From Phycisphaerales bacterium (GTDB lineage: Bacteria; Planctomycetota; Phycisphaerae; Phycisphaerales; SM1A02): DNA of 64,000 bases. This document shows positions 1-8,608 of the stretch, piece after piece. Location of the stretch: assembly GCA_029242715.1 (NCBI GenBank), contig JAQWTL010000033.1, forward strand, positions 90,289 through 154,288, given 5' to 3'. Every line of letters begins with the position of its first letter. Position 1 is the stretch's first letter. A program made the position numbers and the translations under genes. Below the pieces are notes generated by a model, which worked only from the letters and a program-made list of their open reading frames with translations, did not search any database and had not been told where the DNA came from.

Positions 1-1462
1 ATTCCTCTTCCAAGGGCCTGCCCAGAACGACGATGATCGCGTCTCCGTCCTTGAGCCAACCGACATCTGCGAGTCGGTGCTGCGCATCACGACTCAGGAT
101 GGCATCATCAGGAACAATTTCCATGCGTTCTGGTATCACTCCACGACAAAGCAGCATCTGCCTGACGACCGACTGGCGTGGCGTGTAGGCAACGATGGGA
201 ACCGAATCGATTCCACGGCTGATGAGCCGTGACCAGGTCCCCCACTCGGAGAATACGACAATGCATTTGGCATGAACTGCCTTGACCGTCGAATGGATGC
301 CGGCAACCAATGCATGCGTGTCATCAACAGCATGGCCACTGACTGATCCGTCCAGATCATTGCAGACTCCACAAGAGGAATCCATCCATTCCTCTGATTC
401 GTGTGCAATTCTCTGCATGGTTTCAACAGCCAGAACCGGATAGTCACCGATCGCAGTCTCTCCTGAAAGCATGACAGCATCTGCGCCATCAAAGATGGCG
501 TTGGCAACATCACTTGCCTCCGCTCGCGTTGGCACGGGCGATTCAACCATTGATTGCAGCATCTGCGTAGCAACGATGCATGGCCGATCCAGACTCCGGG
601 CGATAGAAAGAAGTCTTTTCTGGATGACGGGGACCTGAGCCAGATCCATCTCGACTCCGAGATCGCCTCGAGCCACCATCACGCCATCGGCAGCAGCAAT
701 GATTTCTTCTGCAGCAGCAACTGCCGGTGGCACTTCGATCTTCGCAATGATGGGCAGAGGACGTTCATGACCACTTTGGGCCAGTCCCTGCTTCATGATT
801 GTTCTGATGCTCTCGATTTCCACAGGAGACCGAACGAAACTCATGGCCACGAGATCAACATCATTCTGCATGGCCCAACTGACCAGTTCGCAGTCTCGTG
901 GCGTCGGAACCTCGATATCAAGAGTGCTGTCAGGCAGATTCACACCTTTGTGAGATGTAATCAGACCACCGGATGTCACTCGGCAGTGCAGACGACCATC
1001 TGTAGATTCCGTCGCCAGCAATCTGACCGCCCCATCATTGATGAGAACACGATCACCGGGCTTTACGCAATCAACCAGACCTTGCCATGTGCAACCCAGT
1101 ACGGGGGATACACCGATCTCATCAGGAACTTCACAGGGCCCCTTTTCTTCTCGATTGAAGATGACTTCCTCGCCAGCCTCTACCTGAATGCCATCTCCGG
1201 CCACCTCAACTACCCGGATCTTGGGGCCTGGCAGATCGCACATGATGGCAAGTGGAATGCCAAGTTGTTTTTCCAGGCTTCGAACATCCTTGATGTTCTG
1301 ACGGTGATCGTCCAGCTCTCCATGACTGAAGTTCAAACGGAAGATCCTGCAACCAGCCTCAATGACCTGTTGCAGAACACCCTGCCGAATCGTTGCAGGC
1401 CCCAGGGTCGCAATGATTGCTGTCCTGCTTGGAATACGATCATCAAGGGGCTGGGCAGCCAT
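1..1462 (-). CDS. pyk: Pyruvate kinase (3' end cut by window edge)
   Basis: Pyruvate kinase converts phosphoenolpyruvate and ADP to pyruvate and ATP, the last step of glycolysis in the cytoplasm. The translated minus strand opens [20 protein letters not shown] and carries the family motifs: a RLNFSHG segment near the N-terminus, IIAKIEVPPAV with the catalytic lysine, DGVMVARGDLGVEM for metal and phosphate binding, and PTRAEASDVANAIFDGADA. About 487 codons lie inside the window, near the usual full length (470-490), so only a few C-terminal residues should be missing. The ATG overlaps the stop of the upstream solute-binding gene as TGATG, which both fixes the start and suggests translational coupling. 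It is the last visible gene of the pyrF-SBP-pyk run. Confidence 0.95.
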   Translation of the reverse strand, partial: MAAQPLDDRIPSRTAIIATLGPATIRQGVLQQVIEAGCRIFRLNFSHGELDDHRQNIKDVRSLEKQLGIPLAIMCDLPGPKIRVVEVAGDGIQVEAGEEVIFNREEKGPCEVPDEIGVSPVLGCTWQGLVDCVKPGDRVLINDGAVRLLATESTDGRLHCRVTSGGLITSHKGVNLPDSTLDIEVPTPRDCELVSWAMQNDVDLVAMSFVRSPVEIESIRTIMKQGLAQSGHERPLPIIAKIEVPPAVAAAEEIIAAADGVMVARGDLGVEMDLAQVPVIQKRLLSIARSLDRPCIVATQMLQSMVESPVPTRAEASDVANAIFDGADAVMLSGETAIGDYPVLAVETMQRIAHESEEWMDSSCGVCNDLDGSVSGHAVDDTHALVAGIHSTVKAVHAKCIVVFSEWGTWSRLISRGIDSVPIVAYTPRQSVVRQMLLCRGVIPERMEIVPDDAILSRDAQHRLADVGWLKDGDAIIVVLGRPLEEE

Positions 1463-3213
1463 CAGTTCGCCTGCTTTCCGGAAGACTCCGTGGAGAGTTT
1501 GAGTATCTGACGATAGTTCTCGGCAATCTGATCCCCCAACCTACGTCGGAGAACATGACGAGAATCTGCTTCCGCAGGCCAAAGCCCTTCTCCCTTCCAG
1601 CCTGCCTTCAACCAGCCTTTCTTGATGGCCGAACGACCCTCTGGTGTCGCCAGCGAAAATGATTTGTCGTCCGGGCCACTGACGTCTGGAATCTTGTCGA
1701 ACAATCGAAGCATCTCTGACAACTGGGAATCCTCGACATCTGCTGCTGTCACGATGTCCCCTGCTTTGACAGGCGGATAGGCCGGATGGGTAACGATCGT
1801 GTGCCAGGCTGCTTCAAGGTCGTGCGCGTTATCCATGGCAGCCGCCTGGAAGAGAACCGGGATGAACGATCGCATGTTGCGATCGTTAAATGGCGGCGGC
1901 TCTGCATTGATGAAAGGGTCGACTTTGTCGGTAAAACTGTCAAAGTGATCTTTGTAGAGTTCGGCGCAGATGGGCATTCGACGTAGTGAGAATTCCTGCG
2001 GCCCCAGGCCTTCATCATGCTTTTTCGGTTCAAATTGCCAGAGAGACTGGCCCGCCGGTGACAAGGTGAACTCGATGAAACGACGGGCCATGACGGGGTC
2101 AGGCGGATTCAGGAGCAATGAAATCGGATCCGGGTCCAGCATGGTCTCGCCCGGAGGATCGATGTAGCCAATACGGTCCCCCTGGCCATGATCGCGAAGT
2201 GACTGGGATTCAAACCGCCCGAAGAAATCGATGCAGACACCCATTGCCGCATCGCCCTGTGCCACATCAGTCGGTGCACGAAGCGAGCTTGCCGAGAAGT
2301 AACGGGCATTTGCTGCGGCTCGTCTCAGAATCCTCCAGCCAGGCGTCCAGTCACGTCGCTTGAGAATCGTCTCGAACGCGGTTGTCACCGAACCGGACTG
2401 GGCCGGGTTCACCAACGCCACTTCCTGCTGCAATCGAGGATCCGCCAGGTCAGACCATGTCGTTGGCTTCGGGACGTCAAGCGTCTTCAACAGATCGTTG
2501 TTGTAGATGATTCCGAAAGCTGAAAGCGCCGTACCAAGCCAGTACTGATCAGAATCCCAGAGAGGTGTTCCGGCAACCTCTGATCTTCCATAAAGATCCT
2601 TGAACATTGACGATGGATAACCAGCTGGCATGCTGATAGTGGCCGTCGCCTTGATCGTGTACAGATCGCTCTGTTCATCACGCGTGATATCGGCTGTGAT
2701 GCCCTCTGCTTTCAATGCCCCAAGTGGGACGGCCCCGGATGGCTGGTCTTCTGAACCAATGAGATTCGTGACCCAGTTGTTTGCAGCAGTCGCATCAAGA
2801 TCCTCAAGGGTCACGCTCACTCCGCGTTTCAACTGCCCGTGTTCCCAGGATCCTCCACCGAAAACGAGATCGGCATTGCCACCCGGCAGTTCCCCACGCT
2901 TGAGACTCGAGATCCACTCGGATTGCAGCATCTTGCGGATTTCGGAGGTCCCCCCGGGAATGCTCCAGTCAACACGTGCCGGTTCGCCGAAACGAGCCTG
3001 GTGCCACAGATCGAAACCGCGGCCGAACTCGTAACGAATCTGCTCATTGTGCGGGCTGATGATGATGACACGCCTGGCATCCTCAAGAGATTCCTCTGCA
3101 GTAGCCCGGAAGATGAAGGGCAAGGCCAGCACGATCCCGAAGCAGCCGAAGACCACGAATATTCGCCATCCCGGAAGAGAGATTCCACTGCGTGCGTGCC
3201 CTTGCTCACTCAT
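1462..3213 (-). CDS. Membrane-anchored extracellular solute-binding protein (iron/polyamine ABC type)
   Basis: A 583-residue protein with one N-terminal hydrophobic segment (about residues 14-36) that would anchor it or act as an uncleaved signal. The body follows the bacterial periplasmic binding protein fold used for Fe3+, thiamine or polyamines: a [19 protein letters not shown] opening, then a [16 protein letters not shown] motif, TWSDLADP, and [14 protein letters not shown]. No cysteine lipobox is seen. The C-terminal 130 residues extend beyond a normal binding protein and contain no motif I recognise. No ABC permease or ATPase lies nearby, so its partner is unknown. Its ATG overlaps the pyrF stop by four bases (ATGA) and its stop overlaps the pyk start. 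The substrate cannot be read from sequence. Confidence 0.75.
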   Translation of the reverse strand: MSEQGHARSGISLPGWRIFVVFGCFGIVLALPFIFRATAEESLEDARRVIIISPHNEQIRYEFGRGFDLWHQARFGEPARVDWSIPGGTSEIRKMLQSEWISSLKRGELPGGNADLVFGGGSWEHGQLKRGVSVTLEDLDATAANNWVTNLIGSEDQPSGAVPLGALKAEGITADITRDEQSDLYTIKATATISMPAGYPSSMFKDLYGRSEVAGTPLWDSDQYWLGTALSAFGIIYNNDLLKTLDVPKPTTWSDLADPRLQQEVALVNPAQSGSVTTAFETILKRRDWTPGWRILRRAAANARYFSASSLRAPTDVAQGDAAMGVCIDFFGRFESQSLRDHGQGDRIGYIDPPGETMLDPDPISLLLNPPDPVMARRFIEFTLSPAGQSLWQFEPKKHDEGLGPQEFSLRRMPICAELYKDHFDSFTDKVDPFINAEPPPFNDRNMRSFIPVLFQAAAMDNAHDLEAAWHTIVTHPAYPPVKAGDIVTAADVEDSQLSEMLRLFDKIPDVSGPDDKSFSLATPEGRSAIKKGWLKAGWKGEGLWPAEADSRHVLRRRLGDQIAENYRQILKLSTESSGKQAN

Positions 3214-4157
3214 GAACGTAGCCCCGAAACGGTTCCAATGGCTTCAGCGAACTCAGATGCCGCCGATTGAACATGTGCAGACCAGTCGCCGTCCCGATCC
3301 TTGAATGCATAGATGACACTGCGACTGGCTGTCACGATTGCACCGAGTCCATTTGCATCAAAGGCAGGTGACAGAGATTCAGCCGTGCCGCCCTGTGCCC
3401 CATAGCCCGGAAGCAGCATGAAGACCCCTGGCATCCGTTCACGGAAACCCGCCAGCTCTGCGGGATGTGTTGCGCCAACAACCGCCCCGAGAGTGCTGTA
3501 CCCACAGGCACCGCAATGATCTGAAGCAAGTTCCGTGACCAGATCGGCCATGCCCTCTGCCACGGTTCTTCCATCTTCGAGCTGAAGACACTGCATCTGC
3601 TGGCTGGATGCATTGGATGTGCGAACCAGAACGAATGCGCCGCTTCCTTCTTTCAGGAAAGGGGAAATGCCGTCTTCACCGAGCCATCCATTGATGGTCA
3701 TCCAGTCTGCGCCCATGCGACTGCCAGTTGCCGCGTAGTGAGATGCCGAGATTCCGATGTCTCCACGCTTGGCATCCAGGATGGTTGCCAGGTCTCTTTC
3801 CGCAGCAGCTCTGATCAATCGTTCCAGTGCTGCAACACCTTCGAACCCATATCGCTCGAAGCAAGCGGATTGAAACTTGACGATCCCGACCCGCCCCGAG
3901 ATGGCATCCAGAACCTGGAGGCTGAAGGACTCGATGGCCCGAGCGACCGAGGCATCGGCCCCATCACGCGGCTTCAGGCTCGCAGGAAGCTTTTCGAGAA
4001 CAGGATCCAGTCCCACACAGGTTGGCGAGGCAACCCGCGAGATCGCCGCACAAAGCCGATCAGCGGCATGGCCTACCATCCCTGAAGGTGCCTGTAGAGA
4101 AGGCTGCATCACTGTTCCTGGCTCCTTGCCCGTGACTTTCTCAGCAGCGCGATCCAC
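3210..4157 (-). CDS. pyrF: Orotidine 5'-phosphate decarboxylase, type 2
   Basis: Decarboxylates OMP to UMP, the last step of de novo pyrimidine synthesis. The diagnostic DAKRGDIG catalytic motif is present, with [12 protein letters not shown] near the N-terminus and [10 protein letters not shown] in the phosphate-binding region, as in the longer bacterial PyrF type 2 enzymes of about 270-310 residues. The open frame runs from a GTG at 4157 (315 residues). An ATG at 4109 would give 299 residues starting [10 protein letters not shown] and is a serious alternative start, because homology appears to begin only after it. It is first in the minus-strand run with the solute-binding protein and pyk. 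A DUF971 gene is transcribed divergently about 60 bases away, so promoters for both directions should lie in that gap. Confidence 0.93.
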   Translation of the reverse strand: MDRAAEKVTGKEPGTVMQPSLQAPSGMVGHAADRLCAAISRVASPTCVGLDPVLEKLPASLKPRDGADASVARAIESFSLQVLDAISGRVGIVKFQSACFERYGFEGVAALERLIRAAAERDLATILDAKRGDIGISASHYAATGSRMGADWMTINGWLGEDGISPFLKEGSGAFVLVRTSNASSQQMQCLQLEDGRTVAEGMADLVTELASDHCGACGYSTLGAVVGATHPAELAGFRERMPGVFMLLPGYGAQGGTAESLSPAFDANGLGAIVTASRSVIYAFKDRDGDWSAHVQSAASEFAEAIGTVSGLRS

Positions 4158-4216
4158 CGCTGCCCGAAGGTAGGATACAGCTCATTGTTGGACCTCGATG
4201 CAATTCCAGCTTGCCC

Positions 4217-4546
4217 ATGGAACCTCCACCCAGACATCTTGACCTGCAACGGGCCAAGGGCCTGAATGTGACCTGGCACGACGGTTCAACGTCCTTCTTG
4301 CCGGTGGACCACCTTCGGCGGATGTCCCCTTCTGCTGAAGCTCGGGCCCTGCGGACCGAAATCGAGCAGAATCCCCTCACAGTCCTGCCTTCCGGTGACG
4401 GGCAGGCCCTTCGGGCAGAGGACCTTGAACTTGTCGGTTCATATGCCGTGAGGATCACTTTTTCCGATGGACATCACACCGGCCTGTACACATGGGCATA
4501 CCTGAGATCACTGGACACCAGCCAGGGGGACAAGACGACACCATGA
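4217..4546 (+). CDS. DUF971 / GBBH-like N-terminal domain protein
   Basis: A small protein of about 109 residues matching the DUF971 family, the domain that also forms the N-terminus of gamma-butyrobetaine hydroxylases. Seen here are the opening pattern (HLDLQRAKGLNVTWHDGST) with basic and Trp residues, the central LPVDHLRR block, and the YAVRITFSDGHHTGLYTW segment typical of the family. Stand-alone bacterial members are often found beside Mrp/ApbC-type iron-sulfur genes, but none is present here. A TTG lies two codons earlier at 4211; the ATG at 4217 is preferred. Its stop overlaps the next gene's start (ATGA), so it is probably cotranslated with the thioesterase. The biochemical function of stand-alone members is not established. 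Confidence 0.8.
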   Translation: MEPPPRHLDLQRAKGLNVTWHDGSTSFLPVDHLRRMSPSAEARALRTEIEQNPLTVLPSGDGQALRAEDLELVGSYAVRITFSDGHHTGLYTWAYLRSLDTSQGDKTTP

Positions 4547-5076
4547 CACCTCCCCTTGCCCCCAGACAATCACCGGAAATGACAATACTCCCTGAGGCTC
4601 CTCCCACGATTCCAGAGTGGGTCGTACACCCGAACCCCGTGTGGCTCAGCGTCCGCCCCTCTCAGGATGAAGCCAGTGCTGTGATTGCACATGTCTCCAA
4701 CGTCTCGTATCTGCACTGGATCGATCATGCCGCAGAACGGGCTCTTTCTACAGCAGGTTGGACGTACAAGGATCTTCTCGAGCAGCAAGCCATGTTCTTT
4801 GTTGCAAGACATGAAATCGATTACCGGCTTGAAGCCGATCAGAATGAACTGCTGTACATGGCAACCTGGGTTCGTGATGTTCGTCGCGTGAAGTCCTGGA
4901 GAGACACCATCATCTGGAGAATCACCGAAGGACAGCCCGCCGTAGTCTGCACTGCATCAACCCTCTGGGTCCATGTTGATCTTGACACGAGACGACCAAC
5001 ACGCGTCCCGGCCGACATGACTGCAGCACTCGCACCATTGCAGCACACTGATCCGCCATGGAGAACCCGAGCCTGA
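4543..5076 (+). CDS. Hot-dog fold acyl-CoA thioesterase (4HBT/YbgC-like)
   Basis: A 177-residue protein resembling YbgC/FadM-type acyl-CoA thioesterases. The key segment is HVSNVSYLHWIDHAAERAL, where family members have a Y-x-x-x-(W/F)-x-D-x-A pattern with a catalytic aspartate or asparagine. It is followed by a FVARHEIDYRLEA strand and a TWVRDVRRVKSWRD strand, as in the hot-dog sheet. The start at 4543 overlaps the DUF971 stop as ATGA and has a GGGGG-containing ribosome-binding stretch about ten bases upstream. An earlier in-frame codon at 4492 would overlap DUF971 much further and is less likely. The proline-rich first 25 residues lie outside the fold. Substrate chain length cannot be predicted. 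Confidence 0.72.
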   Translation: MTPPLAPRQSPEMTILPEAPPTIPEWVVHPNPVWLSVRPSQDEASAVIAHVSNVSYLHWIDHAAERALSTAGWTYKDLLEQQAMFFVARHEIDYRLEADQNELLYMATWVRDVRRVKSWRDTIIWRITEGQPAVVCTASTLWVHVDLDTRRPTRVPADMTAALAPLQHTDPPWRTRA

Positions 5077-6155
5077 TGCACCTCCTAGCGATCATTGACA
5101 AATCACGACGACAGCAGGAAAACAACGCCATTTCGGATGTTCTTGGTGGCATTCAAGAAGCTGGGATCCAGTTGACCGAAGTGGTTGCGCCACCTGGCAT
5201 CCCGGGAGAAGAACCCCGTGGAATGGCCACTTCTGAGCCACTCATCGCACCCATGCCGGCGCCCTGGTTTCAGAGATCACGCGTGCTTGCCGGCCTGCTG
5301 CGCGACATCGGAAGACCGTTGCCGGATGTGGTCCTCTGCATGGGCGATTCTGCCGGAAATCTCGCTGTTGATATCGCTGATGCACTGGATTGCCCCCTGC
5401 TCGCAGAGTGCTGGTTGAGCAGCCATCTCAAGCGACCTCCTGTTCGACCACACCTTGTTGCTGGTTATGTAACGGCGTCTGCTGGACTGGCTTCAGCACT
5501 TCGAGAACGTAAGCAACATGAGCTCATCGTCACCGTTCCCTTTCCCGTTCATCAGCCCAGCCAGATGGAAGATCTTCCCGAGGCGGCCCCTTCAATCGCC
5601 ATCCTTGATTCAGCCATGGATCACAAGTCGGCAAAGTGTCTTCTTGATGGACTGCGAGGTGTAGTCCAGGAGATACCCGACCTGCAGATCTGCCTTGAAC
5701 TCACCAAGGCCAGCGGAGATCCAATCTGGAAGTACGCCGAGTCAATCGGGCTCCTTGATCGAATCTCATCAATCAGCAATGCATCCAACCTTGGACCGCT
5801 GGTCAGCGACTGCACCCTGACAATCCTCGCCTCATCCGAGTTCGCATCCAGATCCGTGGTGGATATGGCCATGGCCCGTGGCCGGGTGGTCGTCCAGGCA
5901 GACCACCCCCTGCTCTCAGAAGCCCAGCGGTCACATCAGTGCATCCTGTTGGAACCCACCCCCGACAACTGGGCCCGAACGATTCTTGATCTGCTCCATG
6001 ATCCAGATCGCCGAGCCAAACTGGGCCAAGCTGCTCAGCAACACGTTTTGACTCGAAATGACCCCGATGTCGTTTACAGCACATGGACCCAACTTCTTCA
6101 TGAAGTCAGCAAAGACATCACCTATCCCTTTGCTACCACTGGAACAAGCCGCTAA
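5076..6155 (+). CDS. Glycosyltransferase-like protein (GT-B, family 1/4-like)
   Basis: A 359-residue soluble protein with the look of a GT-B glycosyltransferase. The N-terminal half has alternating Rossmann-like strands (MHLLAIIDKSRR, PDVVLCMGDSAGN). The C-terminal half has LQICLELTKASGDPIWKYAE, a surface-loop region, and the terminal pattern DPDRRAKLGQAAQQHVL, which is typical of family 1/4 transferases. The usual E-x7-E motif is not clear; a SSEFASRSVVDMAMARGRVVV segment occupies its expected place. The start at 5076 forms TGATG with the preceding stop; an ATG at 5058 is possible but would overlap by 19 bases. The donor and acceptor sugars are unknown. It is the last gene of the three-gene plus-strand run and is followed by a hairpin-rich region and a terminator. 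Confidence 0.6.
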   Translation: MHLLAIIDKSRRQQENNAISDVLGGIQEAGIQLTEVVAPPGIPGEEPRGMATSEPLIAPMPAPWFQRSRVLAGLLRDIGRPLPDVVLCMGDSAGNLAVDIADALDCPLLAECWLSSHLKRPPVRPHLVAGYVTASAGLASALRERKQHELIVTVPFPVHQPSQMEDLPEAAPSIAILDSAMDHKSAKCLLDGLRGVVQEIPDLQICLELTKASGDPIWKYAESIGLLDRISSISNASNLGPLVSDCTLTILASSEFASRSVVDMAMARGRVVVQADHPLLSEAQRSHQCILLEPTPDNWARTILDLLHDPDRRAKLGQAAQQHVLTRNDPDVVYSTWTQLLHEVSKDITYPFATTGTSR

Positions 6156-6246
6156 ATCGGTGGCTGAACCGGCTTCCTTTCTGCTGCGAAATGGCAAAGA
6201 TTCTGAAGTTTTTTGGACTAGATGGGACCATGCAGTCGATCAGCGT

Positions 6247-6408
6247 GCGGTACAGGGGCCTATAAAGCACCCACAGACCTGCCCAGCAGGCCCCATGGCA
6301 TCCAGAAGGATGCCGTACTAACCGCGACCAGATGATTGGTCGCCGACAACTTGCTCTTTCTCCCCTCCTCCCCGTCGAGGCCTCGTGCTTCGACGGGGAT
6401 TTTCTTTG
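6247..6408 (+). ncRNA. Candidate structured RNA in a convergent intergenic gap
   Basis: The gap between the glycosyltransferase-like gene and the aminotransferase is dense in complementary arms. GCGGT (6247-6251) pairs with ACCGC (6321-6325) and would enclose two further stems: GGGGCCT (6255-6261) with AGGCCCC (6288-6294), and GGCATCC-AGAA-GGATGCC (6297-6314). A GCGACCA/TGGTCGC stem (6324-6330 with 6337-6343, partly competing with the outer helix) follows, then a terminator hairpin (6370-6398) and a T-rich run. The nesting suggests an independent small RNA or a long 3' UTR structure. It does not show the conserved cores of 4.5S RNA, RNase P RNA or tmRNA. Strand is inferred from the terminator, and no promoter is firmly identified. 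Confidence 0.4.
6370..6408 (+). terminator. Rho-independent terminator
   Basis: CCCCGTCGA (6370-6378) and TCGACGGGG (6390-6398) form a perfect nine-base-pair stem with an 11-base loop, followed by ATTTTCTTTG. It sits between convergent genes. The T-rich side favours termination of plus-strand transcripts from the glycosyltransferase-like gene or the candidate RNA before it. Confidence 0.75.
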
Positions 6409-6423
6409 GAACGATCCGCCCAG

Positions 6424-7575
6424 CTAGGCCATCGCCTTGGCAATGGCCTGAAGCCCTTCTTCCAGAGCCTCATCATCAGTGGCATAGCTGATACGCATGT
6501 GCGTATCACGATTGCTGAAGACGCCGCCTGGAATGGCAATCACATTATGAGCGAGGAGGGATTCAGTGAATTCCGTACCGGTCATGCCAAGGCTGGAAGG
6601 TATCGCGGGGAAGGCGTAGAAGGCTCCCTCTGGTATCGCCAGGTCCGTCACAGGAGAGAGCAACTCCACGACGCGATCACGCTTGCCTTCGTAGGCCTTG
6701 ACCCACGGAGACATGTCCACGTCGTGTGCGCTCATCACAGCATGCTGGGCCATGCTTGGTGCACAGACAAATGAGTACTGCTGGAACTTGGCCATTTCAT
6801 GAATGAGCCAGGTTGGCCCAGCTGCAAATCCGAGTCGCCAGCCGGTACACCCGTAGTTCTTTCCAAATCCACGGACAATGAGCATGTCACTGCCATGATG
6901 TGCAGGCGTCGGCGATCGACCACGTGAATCCCGTGCAGCCGAGTAGGTAAAGAGGTCATAGATTTCATCCGACAGGAGAACGACGCCACGTTCACGGCAC
7001 AAGGTCGCCAGATCACGCATCTCATCATCAGTGAGCACGATGCCAGTTGGATTGCCCGGCGAATTGATGATGACAAACTTGGTTCTGGGCGTCAGGAGTG
7101 GTTCAACACGTTCGGCGGTCATCCTGAAGTCTGGATAGGTATCGCAGCAGACCGGCTTGGCACCAGTCATGGCCCCCAACGCGGGATAAACCACGAAGTG
7201 CGGATCTGGAATGATGAATTCATCGCCTGGATCCAGCAGCGCCCAGGCCGCCAGCACCAATGCGCCGCTGGTACCTGAAGTCACCATGAAATCAATGTTT
7301 TCATCCTCGAAGTCCCATTCAATGTCCTCCGTCAGGAAGGATTGAATGGAAGACAGCAAGGTCGAATGGCCACGGGTCAGGGTGTAACCATTGGCATCCG
7401 ATTTGATGGCCTCGATGGCGGCTGCCTTGATTTCTTCTGGAACAGGAAAATGAGGCTGTCCGATCGACAGGTTGATCGGGTTCTCCAACTGCGCACCAAG
7501 TTGAAAGGCGCGTCGGATTCCAGAGGCATCGATCTGCCCTGTTCGCTGGCTGAGCAGTTGTCCCTCATCAAACAT
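6424..7575 (-). CDS. Class I/II pyridoxal-phosphate aminotransferase
   Basis: A 383-residue fold-type I aminotransferase of the aspartate aminotransferase family. Seen in order: NPINLSIGQPHFPVPEE at the N-terminus, GYTLTRGHSTL, VTSGTSGALVLA, the NSPGNPTG motif that contacts PLP and substrate, LLSDEIYDLF with the PLP-ring aspartate, and RGFGKNYGCTGWRLGF with the Schiff-base lysine. The arginine that binds the substrate carboxylate appears in MRISYA near the C-terminus. A TTG two codons upstream is possible, but the ATG at 7575 is preferred. It could act on aspartate, methionine or aromatic amino acids; the sequence does not decide this. It is a monocistronic-looking minus-strand gene ending just past the terminator. 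Confidence 0.88.
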   Translation of the reverse strand: MFDEGQLLSQRTGQIDASGIRRAFQLGAQLENPINLSIGQPHFPVPEEIKAAAIEAIKSDANGYTLTRGHSTLLSSIQSFLTEDIEWDFEDENIDFMVTSGTSGALVLAAWALLDPGDEFIIPDPHFVVYPALGAMTGAKPVCCDTYPDFRMTAERVEPLLTPRTKFVIINSPGNPTGIVLTDDEMRDLATLCRERGVVLLSDEIYDLFTYSAARDSRGRSPTPAHHGSDMLIVRGFGKNYGCTGWRLGFAAGPTWLIHEMAKFQQYSFVCAPSMAQHAVMSAHDVDMSPWVKAYEGKRDRVVELLSPVTDLAIPEGAFYAFPAIPSSLGMTGTEFTESLLAHNVIAIPGGVFSNRDTHMRISYATDDEALEEGLQAIAKAMA

Positions 7576-7635
7576 GGGCAATCATCCTGGCACTGAGGCC
7601 AGTGAATTCATATCAGCAACTGGAAATGAATCGAA

Positions 7636-7866
7636 TCAGGAATCGCTGGTGGCTTCTGTGGCTTCTTCGCCGCCTTCAGTCTCAACCTTCTTCTTCTTCT
7701 TGGCCACCATGCGACGCTGGGCAACCTTTACGAGACCAAGAGGAGAGTCGCCATCACTGAAGTCGCCTTGATCGCTCAGTTTGGCAATCCGCTCACTGCG
7801 CTTCAGCACGGTTCGGAACTGGTTCAAGCCTGAGGGCTTTGTACGAAGGCTTGGGTGAATACTCAT
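7636..7866 (-). CDS. Small basic protein of the PVC group
   Basis: A 76-residue protein beginning MSIHPSLRTKPSGLNQFRTV and continuing LKRSERIAKL and SPLGLVKVAQRR. This matches the small basic protein family I recall as a marker of Planctomycetes, Verrucomicrobia and Chlamydiae (the TIGR04137-type protein, thought to bind nucleic acid or ribosomes). A lysine run and an acidic Glu/Thr/Ser tail follow; the tail is longer than the core family requires. A good ribosome-binding site (GAGGAG, complement of 7874-7879) lies seven bases before the ATG. It is separated from the upstream membrane-protein gene by about 30 bases and may share its transcript. Its exact role is not established. Confidence 0.82.
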   Translation of the reverse strand: MSIHPSLRTKPSGLNQFRTVLKRSERIAKLSDQGDFSDGDSPLGLVKVAQRRMVAKKKKKVETEGGEEATEATSDS

Positions 7867-7899
7867 CGCGTTACTCCTCGTGGACCATTGGCTCGAGTA

Positions 7900-8571
7900 T
7901 TACTCGATGACGGCCACGATCCGGTCAACGTAGCGGTCGGAGAAATCTGTACGACCACCATTTCGCTTCCACTGTCTACCCAGTTCGGCAATCCGTGCCT
8001 CCTGAGCCCGCACTTTCTCCGTCTTTCGAGACGAGGTCGCCATCCCTGGCAGGGCGATGACACGTGCAAGTCCCGTATTGTGACGGGGAACGACCAGCAC
8101 TTCAAGGCCCTGCCCCCTGCAGAAACCCGCCAATCGCTCTGCTCCGGCCAGATTGGTCTCTGCGAGCACGAAATGCCATGGATTCTGGCTGTCCAGAATC
8201 GTCCCGGAGCCCCAAAGGGGCTCCTGAGGCTCCTGGGCCTCCTGGTTCTGCTCTGGGGGAACCATCTGCGATTGGACCAGCAGTGGATCGACAAGCACCC
8301 CTCCAGGGCTGGCTGCCATGAGTGATTCTGTTCTGGAGGCACCCTGCCTGTATCCAATCCACCAGGCCAGACACACGAAGGCGACCAGAAGAACCGCCCC
8401 CAGAAACAGGAAACCACCGGGAACACGAATCCCTGCACCAGGCGTGAGCCATGTCGTGGCAGGAACCGCTTCTTCGCCTCGTTCGACACCTGACTCCTGT
8501 ACGGGCCCTGATCGATCCGCCTGTGTCTGCGTCAGTTCGTAGAGCGCTGGTCTGTTGCTTCGTCTGGCCAT
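7900..8571 (-). CDS. Single-span membrane protein of unknown function
   Basis: A 223-residue protein starting MARRSNRPALYELTQTQ, with a hydrophilic N-terminal region of about 50 residues, one membrane span (FLFLGAVLLVAFVCLAWWIG) and a C-terminal extracytoplasmic part. A Gln/Pro/Glu-rich linker leads to a compact segment, WHFVLAETNLAGAERLAGFC followed by RGQGLEVLVVPRHN. Its alternation of hydrophobic strands and a helix vaguely recalls a SPOR-type fold, but I cannot assign it. The ATG at 8571 has an AAGGA-like ribosome-binding site. An upstream in-frame codon at 8631 would overlap acpS and is less likely. It lies downstream of acpS and upstream of the small basic protein gene. Function unknown. 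Confidence 0.65.
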   Translation of the reverse strand: MARRSNRPALYELTQTQADRSGPVQESGVERGEEAVPATTWLTPGAGIRVPGGFLFLGAVLLVAFVCLAWWIGYRQGASRTESLMAASPGGVLVDPLLVQSQMVPPEQNQEAQEPQEPLWGSGTILDSQNPWHFVLAETNLAGAERLAGFCRGQGLEVLVVPRHNTGLARVIALPGMATSSRKTEKVRAQEARIAELGRQWKRNGGRTDFSDRYVDRIVAVIE

Positions 8572-8608
8572 GTATCCATCCTTCCCTATCCCCTGCAGGA
8601 TCGCTGCC

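Noticed and set aside
554..1510. A 318-codon plus-strand open frame
   Set aside because: It lies opposite the pyruvate kinase gene, which has all family motifs, and its protein shows no recognisable domain.
6247..6408. 4.5S/SRP RNA, RNase P RNA or tmRNA
   Set aside because: The GGAA-loop core of SRP RNA, the conserved RNase P sequences and the tRNA-like ends of tmRNA are all missing.
7680..7705. CTT-type triplet run
   Set aside because: It encodes the lysine stretch of the small basic protein and is not a separate repeat element.
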